Below are positions 47,721-59,376 of a DNA stretch of 64,000 bases, in pieces. Every line of letters starts with the position of its first letter. Position 1 is the stretch's first letter. The notes under the pieces are model-generated. The model was not told where the DNA came from and made no database searches. It saw only the letters and a list, made by a program, of their open reading frames with translations. Made by a program: the position numbers and the translations under genes. The DNA is from Dugong dugon (Eukaryota; Chordata; Mammalia; Sirenia; Dugongidae): NCBI GenBank assembly GCA_030035585.1, contig CM057462.1, positions 101,453,234 to 101,517,233 on the forward strand, read 5' to 3'.

Positions 47721-48361
47721 ATTATCATTTTCAGAAAAAAAATTATCCAGGGATTATTTGGTTCTCACATGATGGCATAGTTTAAAAAGACTAAATCAAA
47801 CAAACACAATTTCACTTTGGAATGAAAAATTAACAGTGGCTCAGAAGATCTGATACATAGAGGGATTGAGTTCTATAAAGAACTATAAAATGCTTCTTAT
47901 GAGTGACACAAGAGGAACAAAAAAGCCATTTAGAGACTGAGCAAAGAAAATCATCTGAAGAAAAATGAATCAAAAGATTTCACAAGGAGAATGGAGCCAA
48001 AGTAGTAAAAGTGCTCTTCATAAATATTATAACAAGATAATAGTACTACTGTTTTTCTGGAAACTAATGAGGGTTTGTTAACTTAAAATAAGCAGGATGC
48101 TTTCAATATACTCTATCAAAACACATGCATATGAACCAAAAACTAATAAAAAATCATGTTTATAGTAACAGTATTTACAACAAGATATTCTGATGCAAAA
48201 TTAGGGGGATATTTAATAGAGGAAACTGTTGTCTCTCTTATCAGGATTACTGAGGTATCACAATTGCTTGTTAAGTTCTCATTTAGTTAATGTAATTTTG
48301 AATAAAACACCGAATGAAATATTATCTTAATGTAAAAGTAATCATAATTTATGAAGGTAAA
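47721..48361. other. unassigned sequence
   Basis: No gene or repeat was recognised. Confidence 0.35.
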
Positions 48362-48513
48362 GCAGTTTGAGTCCACCCATGAGTGCCACAGAAGAAAGGC
48401 CTGGTGATCTACTTCCAAAAAATCAGCCATTAAAAACCTTATGGAGAATGTTCTATTCCGATACACACTGGTATCCTCATGAGTCGGAATCAACTCAACG
48501 GCAACAGGTTAAA
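48362..48513 (+). mobile_element. AfroSINE, third type, head missing
   Basis: The copy starts near the B box ('gcagtttgagtccaccc'), has the 'agaaaggcctggtgatctac' middle block and ends 'ggaatcaactcaacggc'. The tRNA-like head is missing, so it is 5'-truncated. Confidence 0.8.
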
Positions 48514-48525
48514 CTATATAGCAAC

Positions 48526-48692
48526 TACCACAACTATCAGTTGCCATGGAGTCAGTTCCACTTCATAGCGACCCCATATGTTTCAGAGTGTGGGGTTTTC
48601 AATGGCTGATTTTTTGGAATTAGATCACCAGGCCTTTCATCCAAAGGTTGGATTTGAACCGCCAACCTTTTGATAAAGCTAGTGCTTCTTAA
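48526..48692 (-). mobile_element. AfroSINE relative, tail facing the previous SINE
   Basis: The minus-strand tail 'gttgccatggagtcagttcc' lies next to the tail of the plus-strand SINE at 48362. It has the core 'tgtttcagagtgtggggttt', the middle 'ttttttggaattagatcacc' and part of the head ('gaaccgccaaccttttg'). It is the same subfamily as 6172-6375. Confidence 0.8.
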
Positions 48693-48845
48693 TTTAATAT
48701 TTTTCCTTAACTTGTCTAAGCCTCAATTTCTTTATGATGAAAACAGAGATGATCGTAATAGCACATCTTTGTGTTCTTGCAAGAATAAATAATACAGCAT
48801 GCCTAAATTACTTAGCACAGTATCTGCCATGATACACATTCTCAG
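48693..48845 (+). repeat. MIR SINE remnant
   Basis: 'ccttaacttgtctaagcctc', 'tttatgatgaaaacagagatg' in part, and 'cttagcacagtatctgcc' follow the MIR core and tail order. The head is missing or was replaced by the adjacent SINE. Confidence 0.6.
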
Positions 48846-49056
48846 AAAAGGATAGTAATTCAAAAGATTTTTTTCAGGCTCATGTCTCTGACACCCTCTC
48901 CTTGATTGCCACGTGAGGCCCCTAATTTGCTTCTTATTTCCTGTCCCTGGTCTTGGCCTGCCTCTCCATCCCACTACATCTACATTCATCTTCCATATGA
49001 ACTTTTTGCCTAGCTCTACCTCATGGAACTATCATATCAGGTTAGCACTTCGTGCT

Positions 49057-49590
49057 TGTCATGGATTAAATTGTGTCCCCCCAAAAATGTGTGTAGCAAC
49101 TTGGCTAGGTCATGATTCCCAGTATTGTATGATTGTGTAATCTGGTGTGATTTCCTTATGTCTTGTAAACTCTACTACTATGATGAGGTTATATGTAATC
49201 TCCTTATGTGTTGTAAATTCTATCACTGTGATGAGGTTATGCTGATGAGGTTTACAAGATTAGATAGTGTCTTAATCCAATCTCTTTTGAGATATAAAAC
49301 AGAGAAGCAAGCAGAGACACATGGGAACCTCACACCAAGAAAGCAGTGACGGGAGCAGAGTGCATCCTTTGGACCTGAGGTTCCTGTGCTGAGATGCTCC
49401 CAGACCAAGGGAAGACTGATGGATTACAAGGACCTTCTTCCTGAGCCAACAGAGAGAGAAAGCATTCTCCTGGAGTTGATGCCCTGAATTTGGACTTGTA
49501 GCCTACAGGACTGTGAGAGAATAAACTTCTCTTTGTTAAAGCCATCCACTTGTGGTATTTCTGTTAGAGCAACACTAGATGACTGAGATA
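49057..49590 (+). mobile_element. solo LTR, MaLR/ERVL-like (MLT1-like) family
   Basis: It starts TGTCATGGATTAAATTGTG and ends 'actagatgactgagata'. It shares its 5' part, the 'tcttttgagatataaaa' TATA-like segment and the 'actgtgagagaataaac' polyadenylation area with the copies at 11760 and 43581. A perfect 5-bp duplication GTGCT flanks it (49052-49056 and 49591-49595). A partly repeated segment near 49150-49245 makes it slightly longer than the others. No internal part remains. Confidence 0.88.
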
Positions 49591-49595
49591 GTGCT

Positions 49596-50164
49596 CAAGG
49601 TGTGCTTTATCCTCAAGCATCTTAATGCTGTGTTCTTTTATTAAGGCAAACCTCGGTAAAGTAACACACTTGGACTGTCGCACTCTACCAAATAGTTACT
49701 TACATTTAACATTCGCCAAGGATTAATATAGACACTGTAATTAGGCTCTTGTTCACTGTTTAGTACTACATATTTATAGACACATATGAGAGTTCCTCTC
49801 AGGACTCACAAAAAAATTCAATCTCTCCTGATGGTTTGTTCCCTTCTTTTGGAGAAGAGTTCTATTAGCCTCTGTGTTACTCTTTTATCCTTGAGTGCTA
49901 ACAATCTCAGATCTTAGTTTTTTACTGAGTTGCTACTGGTTTGCCCAGAAAATGGGCCTGTTACTTGATTTTCCTCTTTTATGTTCTGTTATAAATCTTT
50001 GATTTCATTTTATCCCAAGGTTTTCTCTACCTAGTTAGACCATGACTCCGTGTATATGTGTGTGTCCACGTATATAAATGCAGGTGACTGTATTTTAGGA
50101 TAATGTAACGAGACAGAATGTTACGTGTTCTATCTATGAAAGTAACTTTATGACTAAATTCACA
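49596..50164. other. unassigned sequence
   Basis: No gene or repeat was recognised. Confidence 0.35.
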
Positions 50165-50340
50165 GAATCAAAGGACTTTGGAGAAGGAAATACATTAGAG
50201 ATCATCTTAGACTTTCATTTTAGGGGTGAAAATATTGTGTTCTTAATAAGTTTAGGGGCTTGCTCAAGATCATAAGTAAGATAGTGGGACTTGAATTTAT
50301 GACTTTTTCTCTTTGCATTAACCATGCTGTCTTGTTCTAG
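50165..50340 (-). repeat. MIR-like SINE remnant
   Basis: 'tagagatcatcttagac', 'ggggcttgctcaagatcata' and 'gtgggacttgaatttatg' follow the reversed MIR order, from tail side to tRNA-like head. It is diverged. Confidence 0.5.
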
Positions 50341-50436
50341 AAAAGATATCCTATCAAATGAGAATATATTAAATTGTTTGGTGTAAATCTGTCATTCTTT
50401 GTTTTTCTGTTGTTGTTTTTTCTCCTCCCCTTTCAG

Positions 50437-50534
50437 GCTGCATCTTGGAACACAGAGTAATATTCAACATGACTAAGAAATTCAGTGGTTTCAGGCTTTA
50501 TCTTCTCTTCATAAGAGACGAATTCTTAGCTAAG
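50437..50534 (+). other. candidate first coding exon (weak)
   Basis: A strong 3' splice-site pattern ('tttttctcctcccctttcag') precedes this 98-bp segment. It contains an ATG at 50469 and an open frame of 22 codons (MTKKFSGFRLYLLFIRDEF, then LAK) that ends exactly in phase at AAG before GTCAGT, a passable donor. I do not recognise the protein. The layout (acceptor, short 5' UTR, start codon, donor in phase 0) could belong to a host gene, but it can also arise by chance in a window this long. Confidence 0.2.
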
Positions 50535-51485
50535 GTCAGTAACGAGCATCCCAAGATCTGTTATTTTAACCCGTCATTTCAAATTTATTTACACAGTTAC
50601 TTATTTCACTTCTAAAGTGTGGAGATAGTGGTTATTATAGTTTAAATTGCAATATAATTTGAACACATCAAGAAATGTATTTGACTCCTGGAAGAGTGAA
50701 TGATCAACATTTAACACAACAAACCCCGGTTAAGGGCATAAGATGTCCTGCTGAGGATATCTCGATAGATCAATACTGTTAAATCACACATTTTCCCATT
50801 GTTTGACTTCCCAAATCCCAGACAGAGGCCTTATTGATTTTACTTGACAATTTTTTTCCCCACTGTTTGTTTCTTGTGCTTTCTCTACCCATTGGACTTT
50901 TATCTTACTATGCAGGAACCATTCAGCTCAGAGCTGCTTCTATGGCTGTCACTCAATGGAGGCCCACAGGCCTCCTGCACAAATGTGCCAGCTTCTGTCT
51001 CCTTTCCCAAGAAAAAAATCCCGCCTGAGAAGTGGCTACATAAATTGGCTCAGAACAGTGTTCTTCCTCGAGCGAAGTCCAGAGACACATTTTTTCTATC
51101 AATAGAACAATACTGTCAAAGATGTACCCCTTCAGAATTCTGTAATAAAAAATGATTCTTGACATAGTTATAGACAAAATTGTGTGAAAAGAATATCTAT
51201 AATAACATTAGAATATAAAAATTTAAATTCTTAGAATTGGAAGGAAATGTAATGGTCATTTGGTTTACTGATTGACTAGAATTTGGCAAAGAACTAAAAA
51301 TATGTATATATCTGAAGAATTAGTTGATAAAGAAAATGGAAGTAACAGTTCACTACTGGAATTATATAAGGCCTAGGAAGCGCCAATCATGAAATCAAAT
51401 ATTGACTTTCTAAAGATGCAGCAGCAGTTCATAGTGTAATACCGAAAAGGAAATGTACTAAAAAGAGGAGTTGAGACTTTTTATA
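50535..51485. other. unassigned sequence
   Basis: No clear gene or repeat was found. Two overlapping short frames at 50834-51155 have no recognisable domain. Confidence 0.35.
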
Positions 51486-51493
51486 ATCTACAG

Positions 51494-51718
51494 CAGGGGT
51501 CAGAAAACATTTTCTGTAAAGACCCAGATAGTAAATATTTTCAGCTTTGCAGGCCCTACCTTCTCTGTTGCAATGACTCAACTGTGCTATTACAGTGAGA
51601 AAGACACCACAGAAAATACATAAATAAATAGGTTTAGCTTTGTTCCAATAAGACTTTATTTACAAAAAAAAGACAGCTGAAGTGACTTGGTCCTCAGGCC
51701 GTAGTTTGCTAACCCCTG
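51494..51718 (+). mobile_element. hAT-type non-autonomous DNA transposon (Charlie-like)
   Basis: The 225-bp element has inverted ends, CAGGGGTCAGAAAAC at the left and GTTTGCTAACCCCTG at the right. A perfect 8-bp duplication ATCTACAG flanks it (51486-51493 and 51719-51726), which is diagnostic of hAT transposases. The interior ('agtaaatattttcagctttg', 'aataagactttatttac') matches a common mammalian MITE family. It has no coding capacity. Confidence 0.88.
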
Positions 51719-51726
51719 ATCTACAG

Positions 51727-52297
51727 TAAATTTATAGCTTTGGTTTTACTGACTAGATAGATAGACAAATTAAGATGGATGTCTGACTATCAACTATTCA
51801 TTTTTGCATAATTCTGTCTTTTATTCTAGATGTATGTTCTGTCTCCTTTTTGCATTAACATATATTTTGTTTATAAAATAACAGTGAAAGACGATGGCAA
51901 CATTTTGTTTAATGAATTCATTGACTTGGCAACATAAGTATATTCTCCACATTAAAACAGATTTTACTGGTATACAAATCAACTAGCTTGGAATCAATTA
52001 TAAATGCACCTTCTACCTTTCCTTAAGGCAATGAGTTCTCTTAGGCAGAATTCCTTATAAAGATTATGCAGTCTTTATTATAAGTTCCAGTAATAGGCAA
52101 TTCACTTCTTAACAGTACTTCAGTTATATTTTCCAATAGCTTTCATTGTTGAAAATTTTTCCAGAAAATATTGGCCATTTTGAGATGAACATCACTCTAC
52201 AAATAGTAAACTCATGAGCTAGAGATTCTAATTCTACTTTTAGTACTTCCATGCAGCTAGTAATTCACATTCCAGATCCTTCTTTTAGTTATGGTAA
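51727..52297. other. unassigned sequence
   Basis: No gene or repeat was recognised. Confidence 0.35.
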
Positions 52298-52545
52298 CAG
52301 CTTGGACTTTGGGATTTGTCAGAACTGAGTGTTATTCAGACTCAGAAACATTGTGATCCTTGGGAAAATTACTTAAATTCTCAGAGTCCTATACATTGTT
52401 ATTCAAAAATACAAATGACAGCACCTACAACATAGGGATTTTTTGATGTTTAATTAAGAAAATAAATATAGATTGCCTAGCAGACAATAAGTGCTCACAA
52501 ACTGATATTGTTGATATCATTATTGTTGCCAGTATTAGTGGTAGA
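52298..52545 (+). repeat. MIR SINE remnant
   Basis: 'cagcttggactttgggattt', 'ccttgggaaaattacttaaa', 'gcacctacaacataggga' and 'agcagacaataagtgctcac' follow the MIR order. The copy is diverged but spans nearly the full element. Confidence 0.7.
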
Positions 52546-52817
52546 AGAGATTAAGTCATTACCCTGAGTCACTAGAAATATATTTCAATTTTTATCATTC
52601 ATTCAAAAACATTTATCAGGCACTTAGTATATGTCAAGCACAAACGTGATCAGGATAGAAGGGGCTTTGGCTCATACGGCTCTTATACTCTAGCAGAGAT
52701 AAAAGATTGTGTCATCTACACCCACATGAATCATCAAAAGTGGGCAGTGCTCAGTGAGTTTAATAGATCTCAGAGGTCTTTTGCCCATGTCTTGAATACT
52801 TGATCCAGAATGACAAC

Positions 52818-52878
52818 TTGTTGTTGTTATTGTTGTTGTTAGTCACCCCTGAGTTGATTCTGACTCAGGGTGACCCCA
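52818..52878 (-). repeat. AfroSINE or RTE 3' tail fragment
   Basis: The GTT-rich run followed by 'gagttgattctgactcaggg' is the reverse complement of the shared RTE/AfroSINE tail. Only the 3' end is present. Confidence 0.55.
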
Positions 52879-53610
52879 CCCATCCCTATTAGCAATTACA
52901 GAGCTACATAAAGCCCTTTCCATCACGCACTTTAGGGAACAACTGACACTAAGAGGGTCTTCTGCCTGTGAATTGTTAACAAGATTTCTCCTCTGGTTTT
53001 CTAGTAATTATTATACCCTTCTTTGTATTCTGAGAATGGGTTGTTAATATATCTTTAGTGGGTCCATATCACCTTTCAGGTGTAGATTTTCAAATTAGTA
53101 AATGTTCAAAGGTAAAGATAATGCAATGAAAGGCAATGTATAAGAAAACTCAGATACTGAAAGACAAGCTAAATTCCATATCTTAATCTAGGCATGTTTG
53201 ATGTTTAGTCTAGACATCATGATTAAAAATGATTATGTCAGGGCCTTAACAAGCTCAACATGTGTTCTCCTTTAATTTAGTGGGGTTTGGAGAAAATCAT
53301 ATTCTATTCAACCCCCTCACATCTCATTACCCTACCATCTGCAGAAAGAAAACCTAGAGTAAAAATTTGCAAACTGTAGCAAAGTAAAGGTTGAGACCCA
53401 ATTCCATTATCAAACTACCTAAGTCAGAATTTTAATTCTACATTAATCCTCTTAGATCACAGTCTTAGACTACACAGACTAAATGTATCCTAGGTGCAAC
53501 ATTTGAGATATTCCACACAAATTTAAAGATTCAGTAATTTTATCAAGCATATCATACAAAAAAGTTATTGTTTTGATGAAAAGTTTTCTTATTCAAAGTA
53601 AGCTAGTAAA
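52879..53610. other. unassigned sequence
   Basis: No gene or repeat was recognised. Confidence 0.35.
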
Positions 53611-53617
53611 CCTGCTA

Positions 53618-53772
53618 CAAAAAAACCCAAACCCATTGCCATCAAATCAATTCCGACTCATAGTGACCCTATAGGACAGAACAGAATTGCCCCATAGAGT
53701 TTCTAAGGAGCTGCTGGTGGATTCAAACTGCTGACCTTTTGGTTAGCAGCCAAGTTCTTGACCACTGCACCA
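53618..53772 (-). mobile_element. AfroSINE, short type
   Basis: The minus-strand copy is complete: tail 'aaacccattgccatcaaatc', core 'taggacagaacagaattgcc', head 'ttttggttagcagccaag' and 'gaccactgcacca'. A short duplication CCTGCTA flanks it (53611-53617 and 53773-53779). Confidence 0.92.
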
Positions 53773-53779
53773 CCTGCTA

Positions 53780-54689
53780 TAGTACAAATCAAATTCAACA
53801 GGTATACATGAAGACAGAAGCATTTTTTTTTTGGGGGGGGGGCTACCTGAAAACTACACCTGATAGAGTTCTTCCTTCTTTCTGATTTAACTCTCTGGGT
53901 CCAACATACGCTCTGTAACATTTCAGAATGGCAATGGGAGCAGTTGGCAATACATGACGGCTGCAGAGCTATTGAAGACCTGGGAAGAGAAAGGCTGACT
54001 TTTTTGAGGACTGCACCTACTGTTACAGAACACAAGGAAAGGGAAAGGATGGTGATTCCTTTGAGCAATAAACTGCCAGCTGACAGTTCCAGGCTGGTCC
54101 CAGTGAGCAGCAGCAGACACCTGGGGTAATGAATTGGTCATAAAGCACACACAATCTCAGGTCAAAGCAATGGAACAGAACTAAGAGACAGAGCATGCTT
54201 TCAAAAAGAAGAGAATAGAAGCCTTCCTGAAAGAACTGCCACTGAGGAGCTCTATGCCTCTCTGAAGTGACAGGAAATGTTCCAGTGGTAGAACTGAGGA
54301 AAGAGAGCTTGTGAACAGCACACGGCACACTCCAGAGAGTTGTTGGGATCCTTATACACTTTATATTGGTCAAACAGAAATACTTCCATTATGAGTTTAA
54401 GAACAAAACATAAAAGAGAAGGGGATATCACTTTTACATGTGCTACTACTTCTGTTTAGTTTTATGATATAGTGGAATATAAATGTTCTGTAAATACTAT
54501 TGCTCATGGTTCTTTTAATGTAAATTCTTCTGTAAAATTAAAAAAATAACTGCTATCCCTTGAGTTGGGGAAGACTTATAGATTAAACACAATTGGCTAT
54601 GTATTGATAATTGTGGAAGCTTGATGATAAGTACATTGGGTTTGTTATACTACTCTCTCTTTAAAAAAAAACCAAGCAAAAACCCTTTC
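53780..54689. other. unassigned sequence
   Basis: No clear repeat was found. A T/G homopolymer run lies at 53824-53842. Short open frames on the minus strand (53703-54373) overlap the SINE and have no recognisable domain. Confidence 0.35.
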
Positions 54690-56090
54690 TTGAACTCTGC
54701 ACAACACTACAGCAAGCACCCCATTTCACTTCTCCCCTTCACCACAAAATTTCTTGAAAGAGACAATCTTTCTCCACTTCTTTGTTCCCCTCCCCCACCC
54801 CCACATTTTCTCTTTAAATAACTCACTCTGGCTCTAGTTCCCACAGTTTCACTGAAACTGCTGTTATCAAGGTAAAAAATGATCTCCATATACCCAAGCA
54901 CAATAGACACTTTTCTATACATATCTTATTCAACCTCTCACCAACTTAATCAAATGTCAGCTCACTAGATCACTTTCTAATGATTAAAACACTTTCTCCT
55001 CTTGGCATCACCCTCTTTGGGTCTTCGTCTGTCCCACTAGCAGTGCTTTCTCTTTCTCTTTTGCTGACTTGTCTTCCAAATGCAGACCCTCAGACATTAG
55101 TCCTGGACCCTCTTCTGTCCATCTACCCTGCTGCCTTAGAAGAGGCTTACACTTATGACTCCAAATCTCATTTCTTGTTCTTGCCTCTTCCTTGAGATCA
55201 AACCTCATACACTGAATTATTCACTTGATGTCTTATATGCCTCACAACTTAACGTGGCCAAAACAGAAATCTTGATTTTTCTCCCGAACATATTTATTCT
55301 CTGATTTTCCCCATCTCAGTTAATGACATGTCCTTTCTCCAAGTTGATGAAGACAAAAAAACTAAAAGATATCCCCTATCTCCAATTTATAAACAACTTT
55401 TGTGGTTTTACCTATAAAATGCCATCAAGTTTGCCAACTCCTCTTCATCTCCACTGTGATCCTCCCTGTTCATCAATATCATCTCCTACCTCAAATACTG
55501 AAGTAGTTTCCTAAATGGTCTCTCTGATTCTTCTCCAGCCTCCCTTCAACTCATTCTCTACAGTACACCAAAAATATCTTTTTAAAATGAAAATCAAATC
55601 ATATCACTTTCCTGCTCAAACACTTTAAATGGCTTACCTCTGCGTTTAGGAAAAAAAAATCTAAACTCCTCACCATGGCTTACAACTCCTACTTGATCTG
55701 ACCACCCCCAACTAACCTTCACCAGCCTCATCTTCTCTCACTTTGTTCCAGATCCACTGACTTTAATCTTAGTACACACCAACTTCTTTCCTGCTTTTAA
55801 GCATTTGCAAATGTTGTTCCCTCCAATTACAAGGTATTACACCACTTCACACAATAGCCTCTCCATCCTTCAACTTCAAGACTCAGTTTAAAAGATAACT
55901 CCTCAAAGAGGCCTTATTTGTTGTATTCGTAGTCTTTACTTGATGTGTTATTGTTTACCTATCCATGTATGTCTCTCCCAACTAGACTGCAAACTCTTTG
56001 AATTTAGTAGCCATAGATTTTCCTCTTACAACTGCATACGGAATGCCTAGCATAGTGTCTGGCACAGAATAAGTTTTAATAGATGCTTTT
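54690..56090 (+). mobile_element. L2 LINE 3' end
   Basis: The order of landmarks fits L2 ORF2 and 3' UTR: 'cctggaccctcttctgtcc', 'atgactccaaatctcat', 'acttaacgtggccaaaaca', 'gcatttgcaaatgttgttcc', 'aactagactgcaaactc' and 'agcatagtgtctggcacag'. It covers about 1.4 kb and is one of the longest ancient repeats here. The frames are broken. A pyrimidine bias is typical of L2 on this strand. Confidence 0.82.
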
Positions 56091-57735
56091 TGAAAAAAAT
56101 AAGAAGATGTAAAATAAATATTCACAATATAATCATTGTATGATGACCTAGGGAATTTTTATTTAAGCAATCTATTTTTCATAATGTGAGTGAGAGTGAA
56201 AGCTTTAAACCCCAAATGTATTTATACTATGACCGGGAAAAAATTTAAGCCTGGCAATCAGACTTATTGATGGCTCCAGATAGCCCAGTCTAGTGGAAAT
56301 AATCATGAGCTGGCTGTGAGGAGTGACTGGTCCTCTCATTTGTAGCCTGCTGATCAGTTTTCAGTAAGCCACTCTCTCTTTACTTATGTCTGAAAATTGA
56401 AAAAGTGCCTTCTAAGACTTTATTTGAAAGATGTATATTCTTTTATGCCTGTCACATTTCAATAAACTGATCTGTAAGTTAACTGTATACTATAGGTTTA
56501 TATATTAAATGAATAGCTATGTATGTACGATTCTCCTGAAAATCAATTAAATGCCCCCCCAAAAAACATCAGCTCTCTACTGAGATGAACCCATAGGGTT
56601 AAGGAACCATTTTATTTTTACAGATGTGTGTTTAAAATTGATAATTATTTCTTGCCATCGCACAAAAGGAAAAATGGAATTTACTTCCATTAAACGCCAG
56701 GTTGTAATCGACTCCACGGAGAGTCCTGCTCTGAGAGTTCTCTCCTTCTCTTCACCTGGGTCTTTTGTCCTATAATTGAATTGAATTTGCTCCTCGCCCC
56801 ATTCCTCCCAGACAGCTTCTCATTTTAGGGCTCTGAAGATGTATTATACTAATATAACGTCAGACTGACAATGCTATGATGATGCATGGGTGTAATACAT
56901 CTTCAGAGCTTCAGCACTGTCCAGAAACAATGCAGCTGGTATTGGATTAAATTCAAACCTGATGCAAAAAGAAACATTAAAAAAAAGAAAAGGGCTAATA
57001 AGGAAAGTGAAATTAAAAAAAGCACAAAGAGTTATTTTAATGAGCTCTATAATCCTGTATATTTGAAACACAAATTTTCATGACTTTTGTATGGCTTACT
57101 GTTGATTTGTATATTTATGCAATAATGTTCTCTGCAAATTATAATGAAATATAGCCTTAGACCAAAAAAATACAATAAATATGAGTTTTTAAGTCACAAT
57201 CTCTCAGGGAAAGTGTAAATTTTAAAATTAAATGCAGAGAAAATTCATTTTAACTGCCAGTTACTGGTTATGAAAACCATGATCGTTTCTAACTCTGTTT
57301 GATTTTCTGTGAGTTTAGTCTATGTCTAAACTAGGTCTAAACACTGCTACTGTGACCTACTGTTTCTAACCAAAACCAACAAAACTTACTTTTTTGTTAC
57401 TCTTTCATAATCACTAACTCTAATTTTTAAAAAAGCAGGTATGGTCATTACATATATCTGGGGAGTTTTGGGACAAAATATTCAATAAATATTGCATTTT
57501 ACCTATTATGTCAGTCTGGCAAAATTAGTTTCTCATCATTTCATGAGACATTTTCATTGTGAGGAGATATCTCATGAATGTTGACGCTCTCCCTTTAGAA
57601 ACATTTCCCTTTGTAACATTATCATAGAGGGTGAAAGTACTGTCTTCTAACAGAAAAATATTTTCCATAGAATTTTTAAAAGACTTTAAAGGGCTGAAAT
57701 TGGATTGCACTGTAAACTAGGATAAGAGAATTTAT
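56091..57735. other. unassigned sequence
   Basis: No gene or repeat was recognised. A C-rich run lies near 56553-56560. Confidence 0.4.
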
Positions 57736-57740
57736 AGAGA

Positions 57741-57898
57741 CTGGAGTAGTGGTCAAGAGTTATAGCTCCTAACCAAAAGGTCAGCAGTCTGAATCCACCA
57801 GGTCCTCCTTGGAAACCCTATGACGCAGTTCTACTCTGTTCTATAGGGTGGCTTTGAGTCGGGATTGACTCAATGGCAATGGGCTTGTTTTTTTTTTA
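57741..57898 (+). mobile_element. AfroSINE, short type
   Basis: The 5' end is slightly eroded ('ggagtagtggtcaagag'). The copy then has 'ccaaaaggtcagcagtctg', the core and the tail 'gattgactcaatggcaatgg', followed by poly-T. Confidence 0.88.
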
Positions 57899-58494
57899 AC
57901 AATAACAATAATAATAAAGAAGATAATGAAAAACAGAAAAATAGGCATTTTTATTCATAGTCTTCTGGTCTCAGTATCCTTTACCTTGGCTTTGTTTAGG
58001 TTAGTAATTATACAGACATCTCTGAGAGACTTGGCTGCTTTATTCTGATGGCAATCCCTTAGGAATCTGTAGCAGTGTAAAAGACTCTTTTATTTTGTTG
58101 TTTATTTTTATACACTTTTTCCCCCTACTGTACAGAATGAAACTAGGGGATACTTTCTCTTAAAAACAAACAAATAAATAACAACAGCAAAGTAATGATT
58201 CCTTCCCCAAATACTGTGTTTTTTGCTCCCTCCTCATCTCCTAGATTTATTGGAATCTGAACAAATAATTAAAACTTTTGTTTTGGACAATCATTCTGAT
58301 AGTTGCTCGATAAACAATTTCTCCTATTCTCTCTGTGTAGAATAAATAAATAAATATCAAATAACATCACACCAGTCTAGAAATGCCATCACTACATTGC
58401 ACTCACCTAGTTTATCTCATGAGAACACAGTATTTGTCATCATCTTTTTATGTCTGTCCTCAAGCAACTTTTATGTAAAAATAAACTGTAAAAT
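57899..58494. other. unassigned sequence
   Basis: No gene or repeat was recognised beyond simple A- and T-rich runs. Confidence 0.35.
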
Positions 58495-58705
58495 GAATTT
58501 TAATGATAATAGCTAAGAGTTTAGAGCCCTTAATTATGGCTGGATAGTCTTTTAAACTCTTTACCTGTAATACCTCATTTATGTGACAACTCTGTAATCT
58601 TATTTCAATTTTGCAGATGAGAAAACTGAAACACAGAGAACTCAAGAATTTGCCCAGGTTAACACAAGCAGTAAGTGGCAGATTAGGGATTTGAACCCAT
58701 GTAAT
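58495..58705 (-). repeat. MIR SINE remnant
   Basis: 'ttgcagatgagaaaactgaa', 'agaatttgcccaggttaac' and 'cagtaagtggcagattaggg' are the reversed core of MIR. 'gggatttgaaccca' is the B box of its tRNA-like head. It is well preserved for the family. A short AfroSINE-like tail fragment (58711-58740) follows. Confidence 0.8.
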
Positions 58706-58752
58706 CTACAAGTTGGAATCGACTTAATGGTAATGGGTAGTCTAAGTACAAG

Positions 58753-58943
58753 GAGCCCTGGCGGCACAGTAGTTAAGTGATTAAGCCCTCCACTGCTAGC
58801 TGAAAGGTTGCTGCTTCAAACCCACCAGCTGCTCCACAGGAGAAAGATGTGGCCGCCTTGGAATCCCAGTGGGGCAGTTCTACTCTGTCTTACAGGGATG
58901 CTATGAGTAGGAATCAAATTGATAGCAGTGGGTTTGGTTTTAA
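58753..58943 (+). mobile_element. AfroSINE, long type, first of a clustered pair
   Basis: The head 'ggagccctggcggcacag' is followed by the middle block 'aggagaaagatgtggccgcc' and the tail 'aggaatcaaattgatagc'. AGTACAA at 58745-58751 and again at 58946-58952 flanks it. The next SINE starts at that second copy. Confidence 0.88.
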
Positions 58944-58952
58944 TCAGTACAA

Positions 58953-59150
58953 GGAGCCCTGGTGGTGCAACGGCTAAGCACTTGGCTGGTAACCAAAAGG
59001 CTGGCAATTAGAATTCACCAATTGCTCCTCAGGAGAAAAGACCTGACGATCTTCTCCTGTATTTAGCCTAGGAAACCCTATGCGGGCAGTTCCAATCTGT
59101 CCTATAAGGTCATCATGAGTTGGAATCTACTCCAAGGCATACAACAACAG
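58953..59150 (+). mobile_element. AfroSINE, third type, second of a clustered pair
   Basis: The head 'ggagccctggtggtgcaacg' follows directly on AGTACAA. The middle block is 'aggagaaaagacctgacgat' and the tail 'gttggaatctactccaagg' with ACAACAAC. AGTAC recurs at 59160-59164. Three copies of AGTAC therefore bracket two SINEs, as if the second used a duplication left by the first. Confidence 0.86.
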
Positions 59151-59200
59151 CAAAGTCGAAGTACTAACCATGCACTTTTAAGCACTATGTTATATTGCCT

Positions 59201-59367
59201 CGGAAACCCTGGTGGCGTAGTGGTTAAGTGCTAGGATGCTAACCAAAAGGTCAGCAGTTCAAATCCACAAGGCGCTCCTTGGAAACTCTATGAGGCAGTT
59301 CTACCCTGTCCTATAGGGTCGCTGTGAGTTAGAATCGACTCCATGGCAATGGGTTGTTTTTTTTTAA
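59201..59367 (+). mobile_element. AfroSINE, short type, with clear duplication
   Basis: The copy runs from 'cggaaaccctggtggcgtag' to 'gaatcgactccatggcaatg' and poly-T. A perfect 9-bp duplication ATATTGCCT flanks it (59192-59200 and 59368-59376). Confidence 0.92.
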
Positions 59368-59376
59368 ATATTGCCT

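Noticed and set aside
53703-54373. Overlapping minus-strand frames of 75-121 codons
   Set aside because: One frame runs into an AfroSINE, and none shows a domain, splice context or consistent codon bias.
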